Shown here: one piece after another, positions 54,659 to 63,716 of the stretch
How the letters are laid out: each line of letters begins with the position of its first letter
Position numbering within the stretch: the stretch's first letter is position 1
Translations under genes and position numbers: made by a program
Notes under the pieces: generated by a model
Seen by the model: only the letters and a program-made list of their open reading frames with translations
Told to the model about the DNA's origin: nothing
Database searches by the model: none
NCBI RefSeq assembly: GCF_018449515.1
Contig: NZ_JAAVUQ010000010.1
Location: 62,001-126,000 of the forward strand
From: Caballeronia sp. dw_19
GTDB taxonomy: Bacteria; Pseudomonadota; Gammaproteobacteria; Burkholderiales; Burkholderiaceae
Length of the DNA: 64,000 bases
Direction: 5' to 3'

Positions 54659-55755
54659 CACGACGGCCTCCCACCCAGCACATTCTGATTCCAGAGCTCG
54701 CCGAGCGAATAGTCTTCCAGCCAACCTTTGAGGTGTTCAGCGTCGAGACGGTGAAATGTCGACGCGCCGCCTTCCCGGTCCACGACGACGATGTCCTCGG
54801 GCTCCATCAAGTTCATCAATTCCACCGATTGCGTGGAGACGATTACTTGCTTCCGCTCGGCCGCGCGCTTGAGCAGATCGGCGAGGATGACGATAGCGTA
54901 CGGATGCAGACCGAGTTCCGGTTCGTCGATCAGAATGGTGTCCGGCATCAAATCCCATGGTTGCAGCAACAGCGTGCTCAGGCAGATGAAGCGAAGTGTG
55001 CCGTCAGATAGCGCGTGGGCATTGAACACCACGTCAGGCTTTCCTTTTTCCAGCCACTCTAGCTGGACCATTTTGCTTTCTTCGCGGGCTCGAACGAAAT
55101 CGTCGAAGAACGGGGCCACGAGTCGGATGGTCTCCACGGTCATGCGGTAATTGTCCGGATACGAAGTCCGCAGAAGACCGAGGTAGGCGGCAAGGTTTGC
55201 GCCATCGACTTGAAGGCGGAGAGTGTCGAACGGAGCGTGTTGTTGCTTTACCTTTGCGTCTGAGCCGGTGTCGTGGAAGTGATAGACACGCCAACTATCA
55301 ACGCCTTTCAAAACCGCTGACATGCGAGGATCGATTGACCCAGTTAGCAACGATTCCGATTGTCCGGAACCCAATAGGCGCCACGTCCCGGAAAGCAAGC
55401 TTTGGTCGGCCGTAAGACCCGCCGCCGGCACGCCTTCCTGTTCAAAAATCAGGCGCTTATCGTTAGTTGGACGGAGGGTGAAGCTGTATCCGTGTCCTCC
55501 AAACGTGAGGCCGGCGTATATACCGGCCGTCGTCTTCCTGCCGAATCGCAGCAACGCATCTGGGCCGCCTTCCACCTGCGAAAACAACTGAAACCGCTGC
55601 CCAACGATCTCTGCCAGCATTCGGAAGAAGCTAATGAAGTTCGATTTACCGGCCCCATTGGCCCCGATCAACACGTTCAGATTGCGCAACTCGAAGTCAC
55701 GCAATTCGCGTATCGACTTGTACCCGGTGATCGTCAGTTTGTTGACGGCGGCCAT
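54658..55755 (-). CDS. AAA/OLD-type ATPase (AAA_21), first gene of a cassette inside metH
   Basis: A 365-residue SMC/RecF-like ATPase. Walker A is GANGAGKS (31-38), the ABC-type signature is LSDGT (249-253), Walker B is TILIDEPE (273-280) followed by LGLHP, and STQS (307-310) is the switch motif. The beginning LTITGYKSIRELRDFEL is typical of OLD/AbiEii-like ATPases. No nuclease domain is fused; the next gene supplies a TOPRIM-like protein. Sample lines of this gene count at about 53% GC against 63-65% in metH on both sides, a sign of transfer. Two-gene ATPase/TOPRIM sets such as PARIS act in phage defence; this one is not a known set to me. Confidence 0.88.
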   Translation of the reverse strand: MAAVNKLTITGYKSIRELRDFELRNLNVLIGANGAGKSNFISFFRMLAEIVGQRFQLFSQVEGGPDALLRFGRKTTAGIYAGLTFGGHGYSFTLRPTNDKRLIFEQEGVPAAGLTADQSLLSGTWRLLGSGQSESLLTGSIDPRMSAVLKGVDSWRVYHFHDTGSDAKVKQQHAPFDTLRLQVDGANLAAYLGLLRTSYPDNYRMTVETIRLVAPFFDDFVRAREESKMVQLEWLEKGKPDVVFNAHALSDGTLRFICLSTLLLQPWDLMPDTILIDEPELGLHPYAIVILADLLKRAAERKQVIVSTQSVELMNLMEPEDIVVVDREGGASTFHRLDAEHLKGWLEDYSLGELWNQNVLGGRPS

Positions 55756-55783
55756 TGATCAGTTCCAGTAGGAAAACAGCAAA

Positions 55784-56881
55784 TCAAACCGTCTCGGCCT
55801 CATCTTCACGATAATGCGACGGCCACTTCCTTGGCTTTACATCAGCCAGTGCCTTCGCGATTTCCGCGATATGTTCCGGGGTCGTCCCGCAGCACCCGCC
55901 CGCCAGATTCACCAGCCCCGCCTGCGCAAATTCCTTCAGCAAGCTGGACGTGACATCGGGCGTTTCATCGAAGCCTGTATCGCTCATCGGATTCGGCAAA
56001 CCCGCATTCGGGTAGCACGAGACATACGTGTCGCAAAGCTTCGACAATTCAGCGATATACGGCCTCATCAGCGCCGCGCCCAACGCGCAATTCAAACCAA
56101 ACGTCAATGGCCGCGCATGACGCAGCGAGTTCCAGAACGCCTCGACCGTTTGCCCCGACAGGATGCGCCCCGAAGCATCGGTCACCGTGCCCGAAATCAT
56201 GATCGGCAGCAGTTCGCCGGTATCTTCAAACAATTGATCGAGCGCGAATAACGCGGCCTTTGCGTTCAAGGTATCGAAGATGGTTTCGACCAGGAACAGA
56301 TCGCAGCCCGCATCCATCAGCGCCTTCGCCTGCTCGTAATAGGCCTGGCGCAGTTCGTCGAAGGTCACGTTGCGCGCGGCCGGGTCGTTGACGTCCGGCG
56401 AAATGCTCGCGGTCTTCGGCGTCGGCCCGATCGCGCCCGCGACAAAGCGCGGCTTGTCCGGCGTCGAGTACTTGTCGCAAGCCTCGCGCGCCAGCTTTGC
56501 CGACTGCGTGTTCATTTCGACCGCAAGCGATTCCATGCCGTAATCGGCCTGCGCCACGGTCGTCGCACCGAAGGTGTTCGTCTCAAGAATGTCCGCGCCG
56601 GCAGCCAGATACTGGTCGTGGATCTCCCGAATCACGTGCGGCTGCGTGATCGATAACAACTCGTTGTTGCCCTTGATGTCACGAGGATAGTCGGCAAAAC
56701 GCTCCCCGCGATACGCCGCTTCGTCGAGCTTGTAGCGCTGGATCATAGTGCCCATTGCGCCGTCGAGGATGAGAATGCGCTGTTGCAAAAGGGCAGGCAA
56801 GACGTCGCCGCGCGTGTACGGACGGCGCTTTGCGGCAGATTTCGGGGCATCAATGGCGGCGGACGGATTCATGATCGACAT
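55784..56881 (-). CDS. metH: Methionine synthase, homocysteine-binding polypeptide
   Basis: The 365-residue N-terminal module of B12-dependent methionine synthase as a separate protein. [16 protein letters not shown] opens the barrel. Zinc-binding cysteines are in [11 protein letters not shown] and [10 protein letters not shown]. It activates homocysteine for methyl transfer from cobalamin on the partner protein. A split MetH is normal in Burkholderia, but there the two genes are, as far as I recall, neighbours; here two other genes lie between. The start at 56881 follows TTTGGAG closely; an ATG at 56872 is an alternative with better spacing. Confidence 0.95.
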   Translation of the reverse strand: MSIMNPSAAIDAPKSAAKRRPYTRGDVLPALLQQRILILDGAMGTMIQRYKLDEAAYRGERFADYPRDIKGNNELLSITQPHVIREIHDQYLAAGADILETNTFGATTVAQADYGMESLAVEMNTQSAKLAREACDKYSTPDKPRFVAGAIGPTPKTASISPDVNDPAARNVTFDELRQAYYEQAKALMDAGCDLFLVETIFDTLNAKAALFALDQLFEDTGELLPIMISGTVTDASGRILSGQTVEAFWNSLRHARPLTFGLNCALGAALMRPYIAELSKLCDTYVSCYPNAGLPNPMSDTGFDETPDVTSSLLKEFAQAGLVNLAGGCCGTTPEHIAEIAKALADVKPRKWPSHYREDEAETV

Positions 56882-56985
56882 GGCTCCAAACAGGCTGAAA
56901 TAACCTGACATTGTATCTGTAGTAGGGCACGAACGCTTTCTTATGGCGCTTTCCAAAACACCCGGCAATCAAGCGTCATGAACAA

Positions 56986-57015
56986 AAAACCCCGCCACTT
57001 TCGTGGCGGGGTTTT
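56986..57015 (-). terminator. Intrinsic terminator upstream of metH
   Basis: AAAACCCCGCCAC and GTGGCGGGGTTTT form a 13-bp stem with a 4-base loop. On the minus strand it ends with six T residues, stopping transcription of the DUF3567 gene, so metH needs its own promoter in 56882-56985. Confidence 0.92.
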
Positions 57016-57061
57016 GGGAGGTGTCGCTGGGTGTTCTTACCGCTTAGCCAAGGTAAAACGC

Positions 57062-57319
57062 TTAATGGAGGATCACCGGCTGGTTCATCAAGATGTCGAA
57101 CTGGCCGAGAAACTCGTCCACGTCCTCCAACGATTGTTCTTCCTGCATCAACTTCTGGACATGCTCGCGAAAACGCGCCGCGAGTGCGCCGTCAATGAAG
57201 ATTTCGCGCTGCATGGTCTTGTCCACGATCTCGTAACCCCCCGCTTTCATCGCGAGATGATTGTCCTGCGGCGGGAATTCGACTACACAATAGTTAGGGC
57301 TGTTGTAGATCATTTGCAT
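57062..57319 (-). CDS. DUF3567 family protein
   Basis: An 85-residue acidic protein that begins MQMIYNSPNYCVVEFPPQ and contains GGYEIVDKTMQREIFIDGAL, the pattern of the DUF3567 (BTH_I0359-like) family of Betaproteobacteria. Function unknown. GGAG precedes the ATG. It ends 46 bp before a strong terminator. Confidence 0.88.
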   Translation of the reverse strand: MQMIYNSPNYCVVEFPPQDNHLAMKAGGYEIVDKTMQREIFIDGALAARFREHVQKLMQEEQSLEDVDEFLGQFDILMNQPVILH

Positions 57320-57878
57320 GGCGACACTCCTTATTCCTGTTTGCCCGTAAGGCGTTTCACCGTCTTACATTGAGCGTTTGGGTTGGAATTCAAGGGGTGG
57401 CCTCGACGTTGATACCGAAAGCCCATCGAGGACCTTTGTTAGACATTCTCCCGCAAAAATGTTTCCAGAAGTGCCCTGAAACGCTGTGTTTCTTCTACTG
57501 GGGACAGATATGACACGTCAAGTATTGCGAATCTTGCATTCATGTTTGAATCCACCACCGCTTTCGTCCGCATCGCCGGTAATGACTCGCTCAGGCGTTT
57601 TAATCGATGTCAATTGCGCCCTCAAAGCGAAATCGCGGATCGTTTCTACGACCCTGACGAAACCTTCAACCGATGTACGTACAACCATTTCACCCGATGC
57701 CTGACCGCTTGATCGACACTTGCATACTGGCTCTGTTGACACGCGGCATCAGTTCGGGATCGAACTCTCCTCACACATCCTTGCACGTTCTGGCATCACC
57801 TGTTTAACGGAGTTTTTCGTCGAATCTTTACCTCAGACTACACGGCCTGGCTTAAGCCTGCGTTAAATCGAGCGGATA
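57320..57878. other. Intergenic region without a recognised gene
   Basis: 559 bp. A minus-strand frame at 57518-57742 (74 codons, GTG start) has a moderately natural composition but no ribosome site or family I recognise. The area 57440-57860 is AT-richer than the neighbouring genes. Confidence 0.4.
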
Positions 57879-59105
57879 TCAGGGCTTGTCGGATTCAGGC
57901 GCGACGGGCGCTGCATTTTCAGACGCATCCGGCGTGCCCGCACCGGATTGACCTGGCGTGGTGGACGGCGCTTGCAGCTTGCCGCGCCAGAGCATCTCGA
58001 TCTGCATGCCGTTCGGCTCCGTCTGCAGAATACGCACGGGCAGCCAACCCAGCGCGGGTGCGAGCCAGATGTCGAGACGCCGGTGATCACCTTCGCGTCG
58101 TGGCAGGCGCGTGAAATGGCGAGCCTGTATGTTGCCGTCAGCGGTCTGGACGTTTTCATCGCCGACGGTTTCTATCGGCCAGATCTCGTTGCTGTCGTTA
58201 TCAGCAACACTGAATTGACGCACTACGCCGGGCTTGTAAGTATCGGGCGAGCCGCGCACCAGAGTCGACAATTGCATGACAACGCTGAAACGGTCTTGCG
58301 CACCATCGGCGAGCGGCTGGTTATTCGGCGTGCGGGTGTAGACCAGTTGCTTCGTGGTGCGATCGAAGACGGTGATGTCGGCGGCGCGGCGGCCACGCTG
58401 CTCCGAGTATTGCTCAGGCGCAATGCCGAATCCGTCGATATGGCCCTTGCTGGAATACACATACGGTCCGACAAACGGCAAGGGGATGGAGACGACCATC
58501 TCGTAGTGCTGGCCATCGTTGAGCCAGTGGATGTTGCCGATCTGGTTCATCACGCCATTGATGCGCGTGTCGTAACGAAGTTCGCCCGAGGGCGGGACGC
58601 TGAATTTATCGCCGGTTGCGGCGGCGGCTGCTTGAGAAGCTGCCGCATCGCTTGCGGCTTTCGCCGCGGCCTGTGCGGCTGCTGCTTGCGCTGCCGCTGC
58701 TTGAGCCGCTTGCTCGGCCTGAGCTGCTTGTGCTGCTTGTGCTGCTTTTGCCACTTGAGCTGCCTGTGCCGCCTGTTCAGTCTGCGCTGTCGTGATGGCG
58801 TGCGTGGGTTGGGGCACCGGCTTGGGCTTGGGCTTGGGAGCGGGCCGGGGCGGCGCGACAGGCACTGGCGCTTGCACTACCGGCTTGGGCGTTAGCAACT
58901 CGACCTGCACCGGGACATGTTCAGCCGGCTCCGGATTCGATGCGTTCCCGCTCCTGTCCACCCAGCGCCCCGCGATCCAGTGCAGTGCGAGAACGACGAG
59001 CAGCACGACCAGCCACACGACCCATCGAAGGGAATGGTCGGTGGATGAATTGTCGGACGATGCGCCAGCAGTGGCGCGACGGCGGCGAAGCAGGGAGAAC
59101 GGCAT
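57879..59105 (-). CDS. DUF3108 family protein with TonB-like N-terminus
   Basis: A 408-residue envelope protein. A basic N-terminus precedes one membrane helix (about 28-46). A Pro/Lys-rich stretch (75-105) and a long Gln/Ala repeat (110-165, units of AAQAAQ) form a periplasmic spacer, and the DUF3108 beta-rich domain runs from about 170 to 375. The N-terminal layout resembles TonB, which may be convergent. Function unknown; DUF3108 domains are thought to be periplasmic or lipid-related. Confidence 0.82.
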   Translation of the reverse strand: MPFSLLRRRRATAGASSDNSSTDHSLRWVVWLVVLLVVLALHWIAGRWVDRSGNASNPEPAEHVPVQVELLTPKPVVQAPVPVAPPRPAPKPKPKPVPQPTHAITTAQTEQAAQAAQVAKAAQAAQAAQAEQAAQAAAAQAAAAQAAAKAASDAAASQAAAAATGDKFSVPPSGELRYDTRINGVMNQIGNIHWLNDGQHYEMVVSIPLPFVGPYVYSSKGHIDGFGIAPEQYSEQRGRRAADITVFDRTTKQLVYTRTPNNQPLADGAQDRFSVVMQLSTLVRGSPDTYKPGVVRQFSVADNDSNEIWPIETVGDENVQTADGNIQARHFTRLPRREGDHRRLDIWLAPALGWLPVRILQTEPNGMQIEMLWRGKLQAPSTTPGQSGAGTPDASENAAPVAPESDKP

Positions 59106-59296
59106 CGGCTAGCTCAGAAACGCGCGTGGTCGGGCAAGCGGTAAAACGCTGCGAGGGAACAATCGGCAACGATCATGACAGAACGCGAATGATCAAAGGA
59201 CCCGGCAGGACCAGGCGAAACGCGCACGAAACGCATATGACTCGCGGGCACGCCGCGATGTTCCGCGCTCGTTAAGCATCGTACGATCCTCAAGTC

Positions 59297-60178
59297 TTAC
59301 CGTTCGCCCGGTTTATACCCGAGTTCGTAAGAAAGTTGTCCGGCGCATTCTCGCAAGGCGGTGTCAATTTCGCCGCCCCAGCGGGTATCGAATGATCCTT
59401 CGTGGCCGAGCGCAATCAGCCCGAGCGCGAGGTCGCCGGTCGAGTCGAACACCGGCGTGCAGAACGCATGGATGGTCGGCAGCAACATGCCCTCCACGCG
59501 CGCCGCGCCGTGTGCGCGGATCTCGGTCAGCACCGGTTCAATATCTGCCATGGACTGCCGCGTGGCGGCGAGTTCGCGATCGAGCATCGCTTGCGTCTTG
59601 CTGCGCGGTAGCCACGCGGCAAACAGCAAACCCGTCGCCGATGACAACAGCGGCATGACATCGCCCAGTTTCAACGAAGCCTTCGCCGGATAGCTCGACT
59701 CCATCCAGTGCACGACCGTCGGACCCTGATTGCCCCATACCGCGATCCCCACCGTCAGGTCCAGCCGGTCGCGCAATCCCGTCAGCGCGATGCGTGCGAG
59801 TTTGACGCCATCGACTCGGGCGAGTCGCGCCAAACCCATCTGCAACGCGAAACCACCCAGCTCATAACGCCCGGATACCGGGTCCTGCGAAACTGCGCCA
59901 AGCCGCAGGAAACTCACCAGGTAACGATGCGCCTTCGCCGGGCTCATGCCGGCGCGCTGAGCGAGATCGCGCAGCATCATCGCGCGCGGCTCGTTGGTCA
60001 GCACGTCGAGCAGGCGGAAGCCGACTTCGATCGACTGGATGCCGGAGCGGGACTTTTCCTCGGTGGTGTCGACGGTGTCGGTGGCGTCGCTTGGGTCGGC
60101 GGAGTCGAGGGCATCGTCGGCTTCGGCCTGTTCGGATGAAGGCAACACGGACGAACCGGGACGGCTGGGAGAGGGCAT
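59297..60178 (-). CDS. IclR-family transcriptional regulator
   Basis: A 293-residue regulator. An acidic Asp/Ser/Thr-rich leader (about 10-45) precedes the winged helix (GIQSIEVGFRLLDVLTNEP, RDLAQRAGMSPAKAHRYLVS) and the effector domain, with ALGLIALGHEGSF near the end. It is divergent from the fumarylacetoacetase-family gene and probably controls that catabolic cluster. Effector unknown. Confidence 0.92.
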   Translation of the reverse strand: MPSPSRPGSSVLPSSEQAEADDALDSADPSDATDTVDTTEEKSRSGIQSIEVGFRLLDVLTNEPRAMMLRDLAQRAGMSPAKAHRYLVSFLRLGAVSQDPVSGRYELGGFALQMGLARLARVDGVKLARIALTGLRDRLDLTVGIAVWGNQGPTVVHWMESSYPAKASLKLGDVMPLLSSATGLLFAAWLPRSKTQAMLDRELAATRQSMADIEPVLTEIRAHGAARVEGMLLPTIHAFCTPVFDSTGDLALGLIALGHEGSFDTRWGGEIDTALRECAGQLSYELGYKPGER

Positions 60179-60471
60179 GGAGAAATCGATAACGGCACGA
60201 GCCGGTTCACAAAACGAGGTTAGGCCGGAGGCGCGTGAGCGGCCTGAATGGCGACGGCAAATAGCTAAAAATAGCTAAAGCAACTGCTTGAAACGGCAAC
60301 CGGCAAACGCCATCACCGCTCAAAACGGACGTCCACCAGCCCTGAAAACGAACCGCCAAACGCAGCGAACCGTTCCACCGCATCAGCCCGAATCATCCCA
60401 AAACCGCCCCGACATGATTCACCATCGTAAAATAGATTTCCTCCATCGTCACTAAACGTACAAAACGGCTT
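60179..60471. promoter_or_regulatory. Divergent control region of the IclR gene and the FAH gene
   Basis: 293 bp, AT-richer near 60230-60300 and 60410-60470. It should hold both promoters and an IclR operator. No clear palindrome was picked out by eye. Confidence 0.4.
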
Positions 60472-61458
60472 ATGAAACTTGCCACGCTGAAGGACGGAAC
60501 GCGCGACGGCCAACTGGTCGTCGTATCGCGTGATTTGCGCACGGCGGCCATTGCCGACGCGATCGTACCGACGCTGCAACGCGCGCTGGACGACTGGACT
60601 TTTTACGCGCCCCAGTTGCTGGATCTCTCGGATTCGCTGAACCAGGGCCGCGCGCGCCACTCGTTCGCTTTCGACCCCAAAGCCTGCATGGCGCCGCTTC
60701 CCCGCGCGTTCCAGTGGGCCGATGGCTCGGCGTACGTGAACCACGTCGAACTCGTGCGACGCGCCCGCAAAGCGGAAATGCCGCCCGAATTCTGGACCGA
60801 TCCCTTGATGTACCAAGGCGGTGGCGACGATCTGCTCGGACCTGAAGACGATATCGTGTGTGCATCGGAGGCTTACGGCATCGACTTCGAAGCAGAAGTG
60901 GCCGTGATCACATCCGACGTGCCGATGACCGTCAAACCCGCCGACGCACTCAGGCACGTCCGCCTCCTGATGCTGGTCAACGACGTCTCGCTGCGCAACC
61001 TGATCCCCGGAGAACTCGGCAAGGGCTTCGGGTTTTTCCAGAGCAAGCCGGCCACGGCGTTCTCGCCGGTCGCGGTCACGCCGGACGAACTGGGCGACGC
61101 GTGGCGCGAGGGCCGTGTGCATCGGCCGATGATCGTGCACTGGAACGGCAAGAAGGTCGGCCAGCCCGATTGCGGCACCGACATGGTGTTCAACTTCGGC
61201 GAGCTGATCGCCCACGCGGCGAAGACCCGCAATGTGCGCGCGGGATCGATCGTGGGTTCGGGCACGGTCTCGAACAAGGATACGAAGCGGGGTTATTGCT
61301 GTATCGCCGAGAAGCGTTGCCTGGAGACCATCGAACACGGTGCGCCCACAACCGAGTTCATGAAATTCGGTGACAGCGTGAAGATCGAAATATTCGACGA
61401 AGCCGGCAAGTCGATTTTCGGTGCAATCGATCAGTCGGTCGTGGCGCTCAGTGAATAA
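60472..61458 (+). CDS. Fumarylacetoacetate hydrolase family protein
   Basis: A 328-residue FAH-fold enzyme. The metal-binding acids lie in YGIDFEAEVAVI; FFQSKPATAFSPVAVTPDEL, GSGTVSN and GDSVKIEIFDEAGKSIFG are family blocks. It resembles the class found in Burkholderia aromatic and tyrosine degradation clusters (fumarylacetoacetase or acylpyruvase). No hmgA lies next to it, so the substrate is open. The ribosome site before ATG 60472 is weak. Confidence 0.88.
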   Translation: MKLATLKDGTRDGQLVVVSRDLRTAAIADAIVPTLQRALDDWTFYAPQLLDLSDSLNQGRARHSFAFDPKACMAPLPRAFQWADGSAYVNHVELVRRARKAEMPPEFWTDPLMYQGGGDDLLGPEDDIVCASEAYGIDFEAEVAVITSDVPMTVKPADALRHVRLLMLVNDVSLRNLIPGELGKGFGFFQSKPATAFSPVAVTPDELGDAWREGRVHRPMIVHWNGKKVGQPDCGTDMVFNFGELIAHAAKTRNVRAGSIVGSGTVSNKDTKRGYCCIAEKRCLETIEHGAPTTEFMKFGDSVKIEIFDEAGKSIFGAIDQSVVALSE

Positions 61459-61604
61459 CTGATGAATAACCGATGAATAAGCGACGCCGCCAGTAAGGGG
61501 TTTCGCCCGATGCGCGCCCATGCTGCGCCGCCCTACACTTAGCCGCATTGCGTCGAAACGCTTACAAAAAACTGCGTCGGCGCACCCATAACAAGGAGAC
61601 TTCG

Positions 61605-62783
61605 ATGCAGTCAGGCGGCGGATGGGGAGCGGCGTTCAGGCAGTTGGCGGCGGGTGTCTTGATCACACTTTCAACGGCAGCCTGGGCGCAGACGCCGCAT
61701 GTGAAGATCGGGCTGGTGTTGTCGTTGACGGGACCGGCCGCGTCGCTCGGCATTCCGGCACGAGACACCGTCGCATTGCTGCCGAAGGAAATGGGCGGCC
61801 GCCCGGTGGACTACATCATTCTTGATGACGCCTCCGACACCACGCAAGCCGTCCAGACCACGAAGAAGCTGATCTCCGAAGATCACGTGGACGCGATCAT
61901 CGGTTCATCCATTACGCCGAACTCGCTCGCCATGATCGATGTGGTCGCCGACGGCCAGACGCCGATGATCTCGCTCGCGTCGTCGTCGAAGATCATTGAA
62001 CCGGTCGATGCCAAGCGCCACTGGGTTTTCAAGACACCGCAAACCGACGCCATGATGGCATCCGCCATCGCCGAACATGCCAGCAATCATGGCGTGAAAA
62101 CGATGGCGTACATCGGCCAGGCCGACGCGCTTGGCGAGACCTTCTACGTGGAAGTCGCGAAGTTCGCGCAGCTTCACCACATCACGATGGTAGCCAACGA
62201 ACGCTTCAACCGGACGGACACCAGCGTGACCGGACAGGTGCTGAGGATTCTCGCGGCGAAGCCGGACGCGGTGGTCGTGGGCGCGGCGGGAACGCCCGCC
62301 GCGCTGCCGCCGAAGACCTTGAAAGAACGCGGTTACAAGGGCGCGATTTATCATAATCACGGCACGGGCAATCGGGACTTCCTGCGTGTGTGCGGCGCGG
62401 ATTGCAACGGCACGTTCCTGCCAACGAGCCCGGTACTCGTCGCATCGCAACTGCCCGACGATCATCCGGCGAAACATCTCGCGCTCGACTACATCAAGCT
62501 GTATGAAACGAAGTACGGCGCGGGGTCGGTCTCGGCGTTCGGCTCGTATGCATGGGACGCGGGCATGTTGCTGAACCGCGCGGTGCCGATTGCGTTGAAA
62601 GCGGGCGCGCCGGGCACGCCTGAGTTCCGTACCGCGTTACGCGATGCGCTGGAAAACACGCAGAATTTTGCGGACTCGAACGGCCTTGTCAACATGACGC
62701 CGAACGATCATATCGGTCTCGATCAGCGTGCCCGCGTGATAGCGGAGATCGAGAACGGCAAGTGGATCTATCAACCGCGTTGA
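61605..62783 (+). CDS. LivK-like ABC transporter substrate-binding protein
   Basis: A 392-residue periplasmic binding protein of the branched-chain amino acid/aromatic acid type. A signal peptide ends at about residue 28 (AWA-Q), the mature part starts HVKIGLVLSLTGPAASLG, and VDAIIGSSITPNSLA and GSYAWDAGMLL are typical. AAGGAG precedes the ATG at 61605. No permease or ATPase genes accompany it here. In Burkholderia such proteins often bind aromatic acids, which would fit the neighbouring catabolic genes; this is inference. Confidence 0.88.
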   Translation: MQSGGGWGAAFRQLAAGVLITLSTAAWAQTPHVKIGLVLSLTGPAASLGIPARDTVALLPKEMGGRPVDYIILDDASDTTQAVQTTKKLISEDHVDAIIGSSITPNSLAMIDVVADGQTPMISLASSSKIIEPVDAKRHWVFKTPQTDAMMASAIAEHASNHGVKTMAYIGQADALGETFYVEVAKFAQLHHITMVANERFNRTDTSVTGQVLRILAAKPDAVVVGAAGTPAALPPKTLKERGYKGAIYHNHGTGNRDFLRVCGADCNGTFLPTSPVLVASQLPDDHPAKHLALDYIKLYETKYGAGSVSAFGSYAWDAGMLLNRAVPIALKAGAPGTPEFRTALRDALENTQNFADSNGLVNMTPNDHIGLDQRARVIAEIENGKWIYQPR

Positions 62784-62807
62784 TCTTTCTTTAGCTAAGG
62801 CACGGCC

Positions 62808-63635
62808 ATGAGCGACCTTTCTCTGTACGCGCATTACACGTCGCTGGAATTGCGGCGGCATGACCACGGTGTGCTCGAAATCGTGATGAACGGTGCGGGC
62901 GCGAACAAGAGCGGACTTGCGACCGCGGATGCGAACATGCATCGCGAACTGGCGGATATCTGGCGTGATATCGATCGCGATCCAGACACGCGCGTCGCAT
63001 TGATTCGCGGCGAGGGGAAAGGTTTTTCAGGCGGCGGCGACCTGCATCTGGTCGAACAGATGGCCTCCGACTTCGAGGTCCGCGCGCGGGTCTGGCGCGA
63101 GGCGCGTGATCTCGTTTATAACGTGATCAACTGCAGCAAGCCGATCGTCTCAGCCATGCACGGACCGGCGGTCGGTGCGGGACTGGTTGCGGGTCTTCTC
63201 GCCGATATTTCCATCGCGGCGAAAACTGCGCGCATTATCGATGGACACACGCGGCTCGGCGTGGCCGCCGGCGATCACGCGGCAATCGTGTGGCCGTTGC
63301 TGTGCGGCATGGCGAAAGCGAAGTATTACCTGCTGTTGTGCGAACCGGTGAGCGGTGAGGAAGCGGAGCGCATCGGGCTGGTGTCGCTGGCGGTGGACGA
63401 AAGCGAATTGCTGACGAAAGCGTTCGACGTCGCGAACCGTCTGGCGCAAGGTTCGCAGACGGCCATCCGCTGGACGAAATATGCGCTGAACAACTGGCTG
63501 CGAACGGCCGGCCCGGCCTTCGATACCTCGCTGGCGCTCGAATTCATGGGCTTTTCCGGGCCCGATGTGCAGGAAGGCATCAAGTCGCTGCGTGAGCGGC
63601 GCGCGCCCGATTTCCCGGGCGGATCGCCGTTTTAG
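62808..63635 (+). CDS. Atypical crotonase-family protein
   Basis: A 275-residue crotonase fold with [14 protein letters not shown] as oxyanion region and [20 protein letters not shown] as the second block. At the usual catalytic Glu sites it reads [18 protein letters not shown] and [10 protein letters not shown], with no Glu at either place, so classic hydratase chemistry is unlikely; isomerase, decarboxylase or thioesterase activity is possible. It begins 24 bp after the binding-protein gene and is probably in the same operon. Confidence 0.85.
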   Translation: MSDLSLYAHYTSLELRRHDHGVLEIVMNGAGANKSGLATADANMHRELADIWRDIDRDPDTRVALIRGEGKGFSGGGDLHLVEQMASDFEVRARVWREARDLVYNVINCSKPIVSAMHGPAVGAGLVAGLLADISIAAKTARIIDGHTRLGVAAGDHAAIVWPLLCGMAKAKYYLLLCEPVSGEEAERIGLVSLAVDESELLTKAFDVANRLAQGSQTAIRWTKYALNNWLRTAGPAFDTSLALEFMGFSGPDVQEGIKSLRERRAPDFPGGSPF

Positions 63636-63716
63636 ATCCGCATCGACCAGTTTGTAGTTTCCCCTTTACCCGATCCCGATCCCTATACGTACCCGCAGCA
63701 TCAAGGAGAAAGTCTC

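Noticed and set aside
56882..57061. SAH or cobalamin riboswitch upstream of metH
   Set aside because: Such elements often precede metH, but the leader shows only a terminator and AT-rich promoter sequence, with neither the SAH motif nor a B12 box.
60313..61548. A 411-codon minus-strand frame over the FAH-family gene
   Set aside because: The plus-strand FAH motifs are intact; the antisense translation shows no domain.
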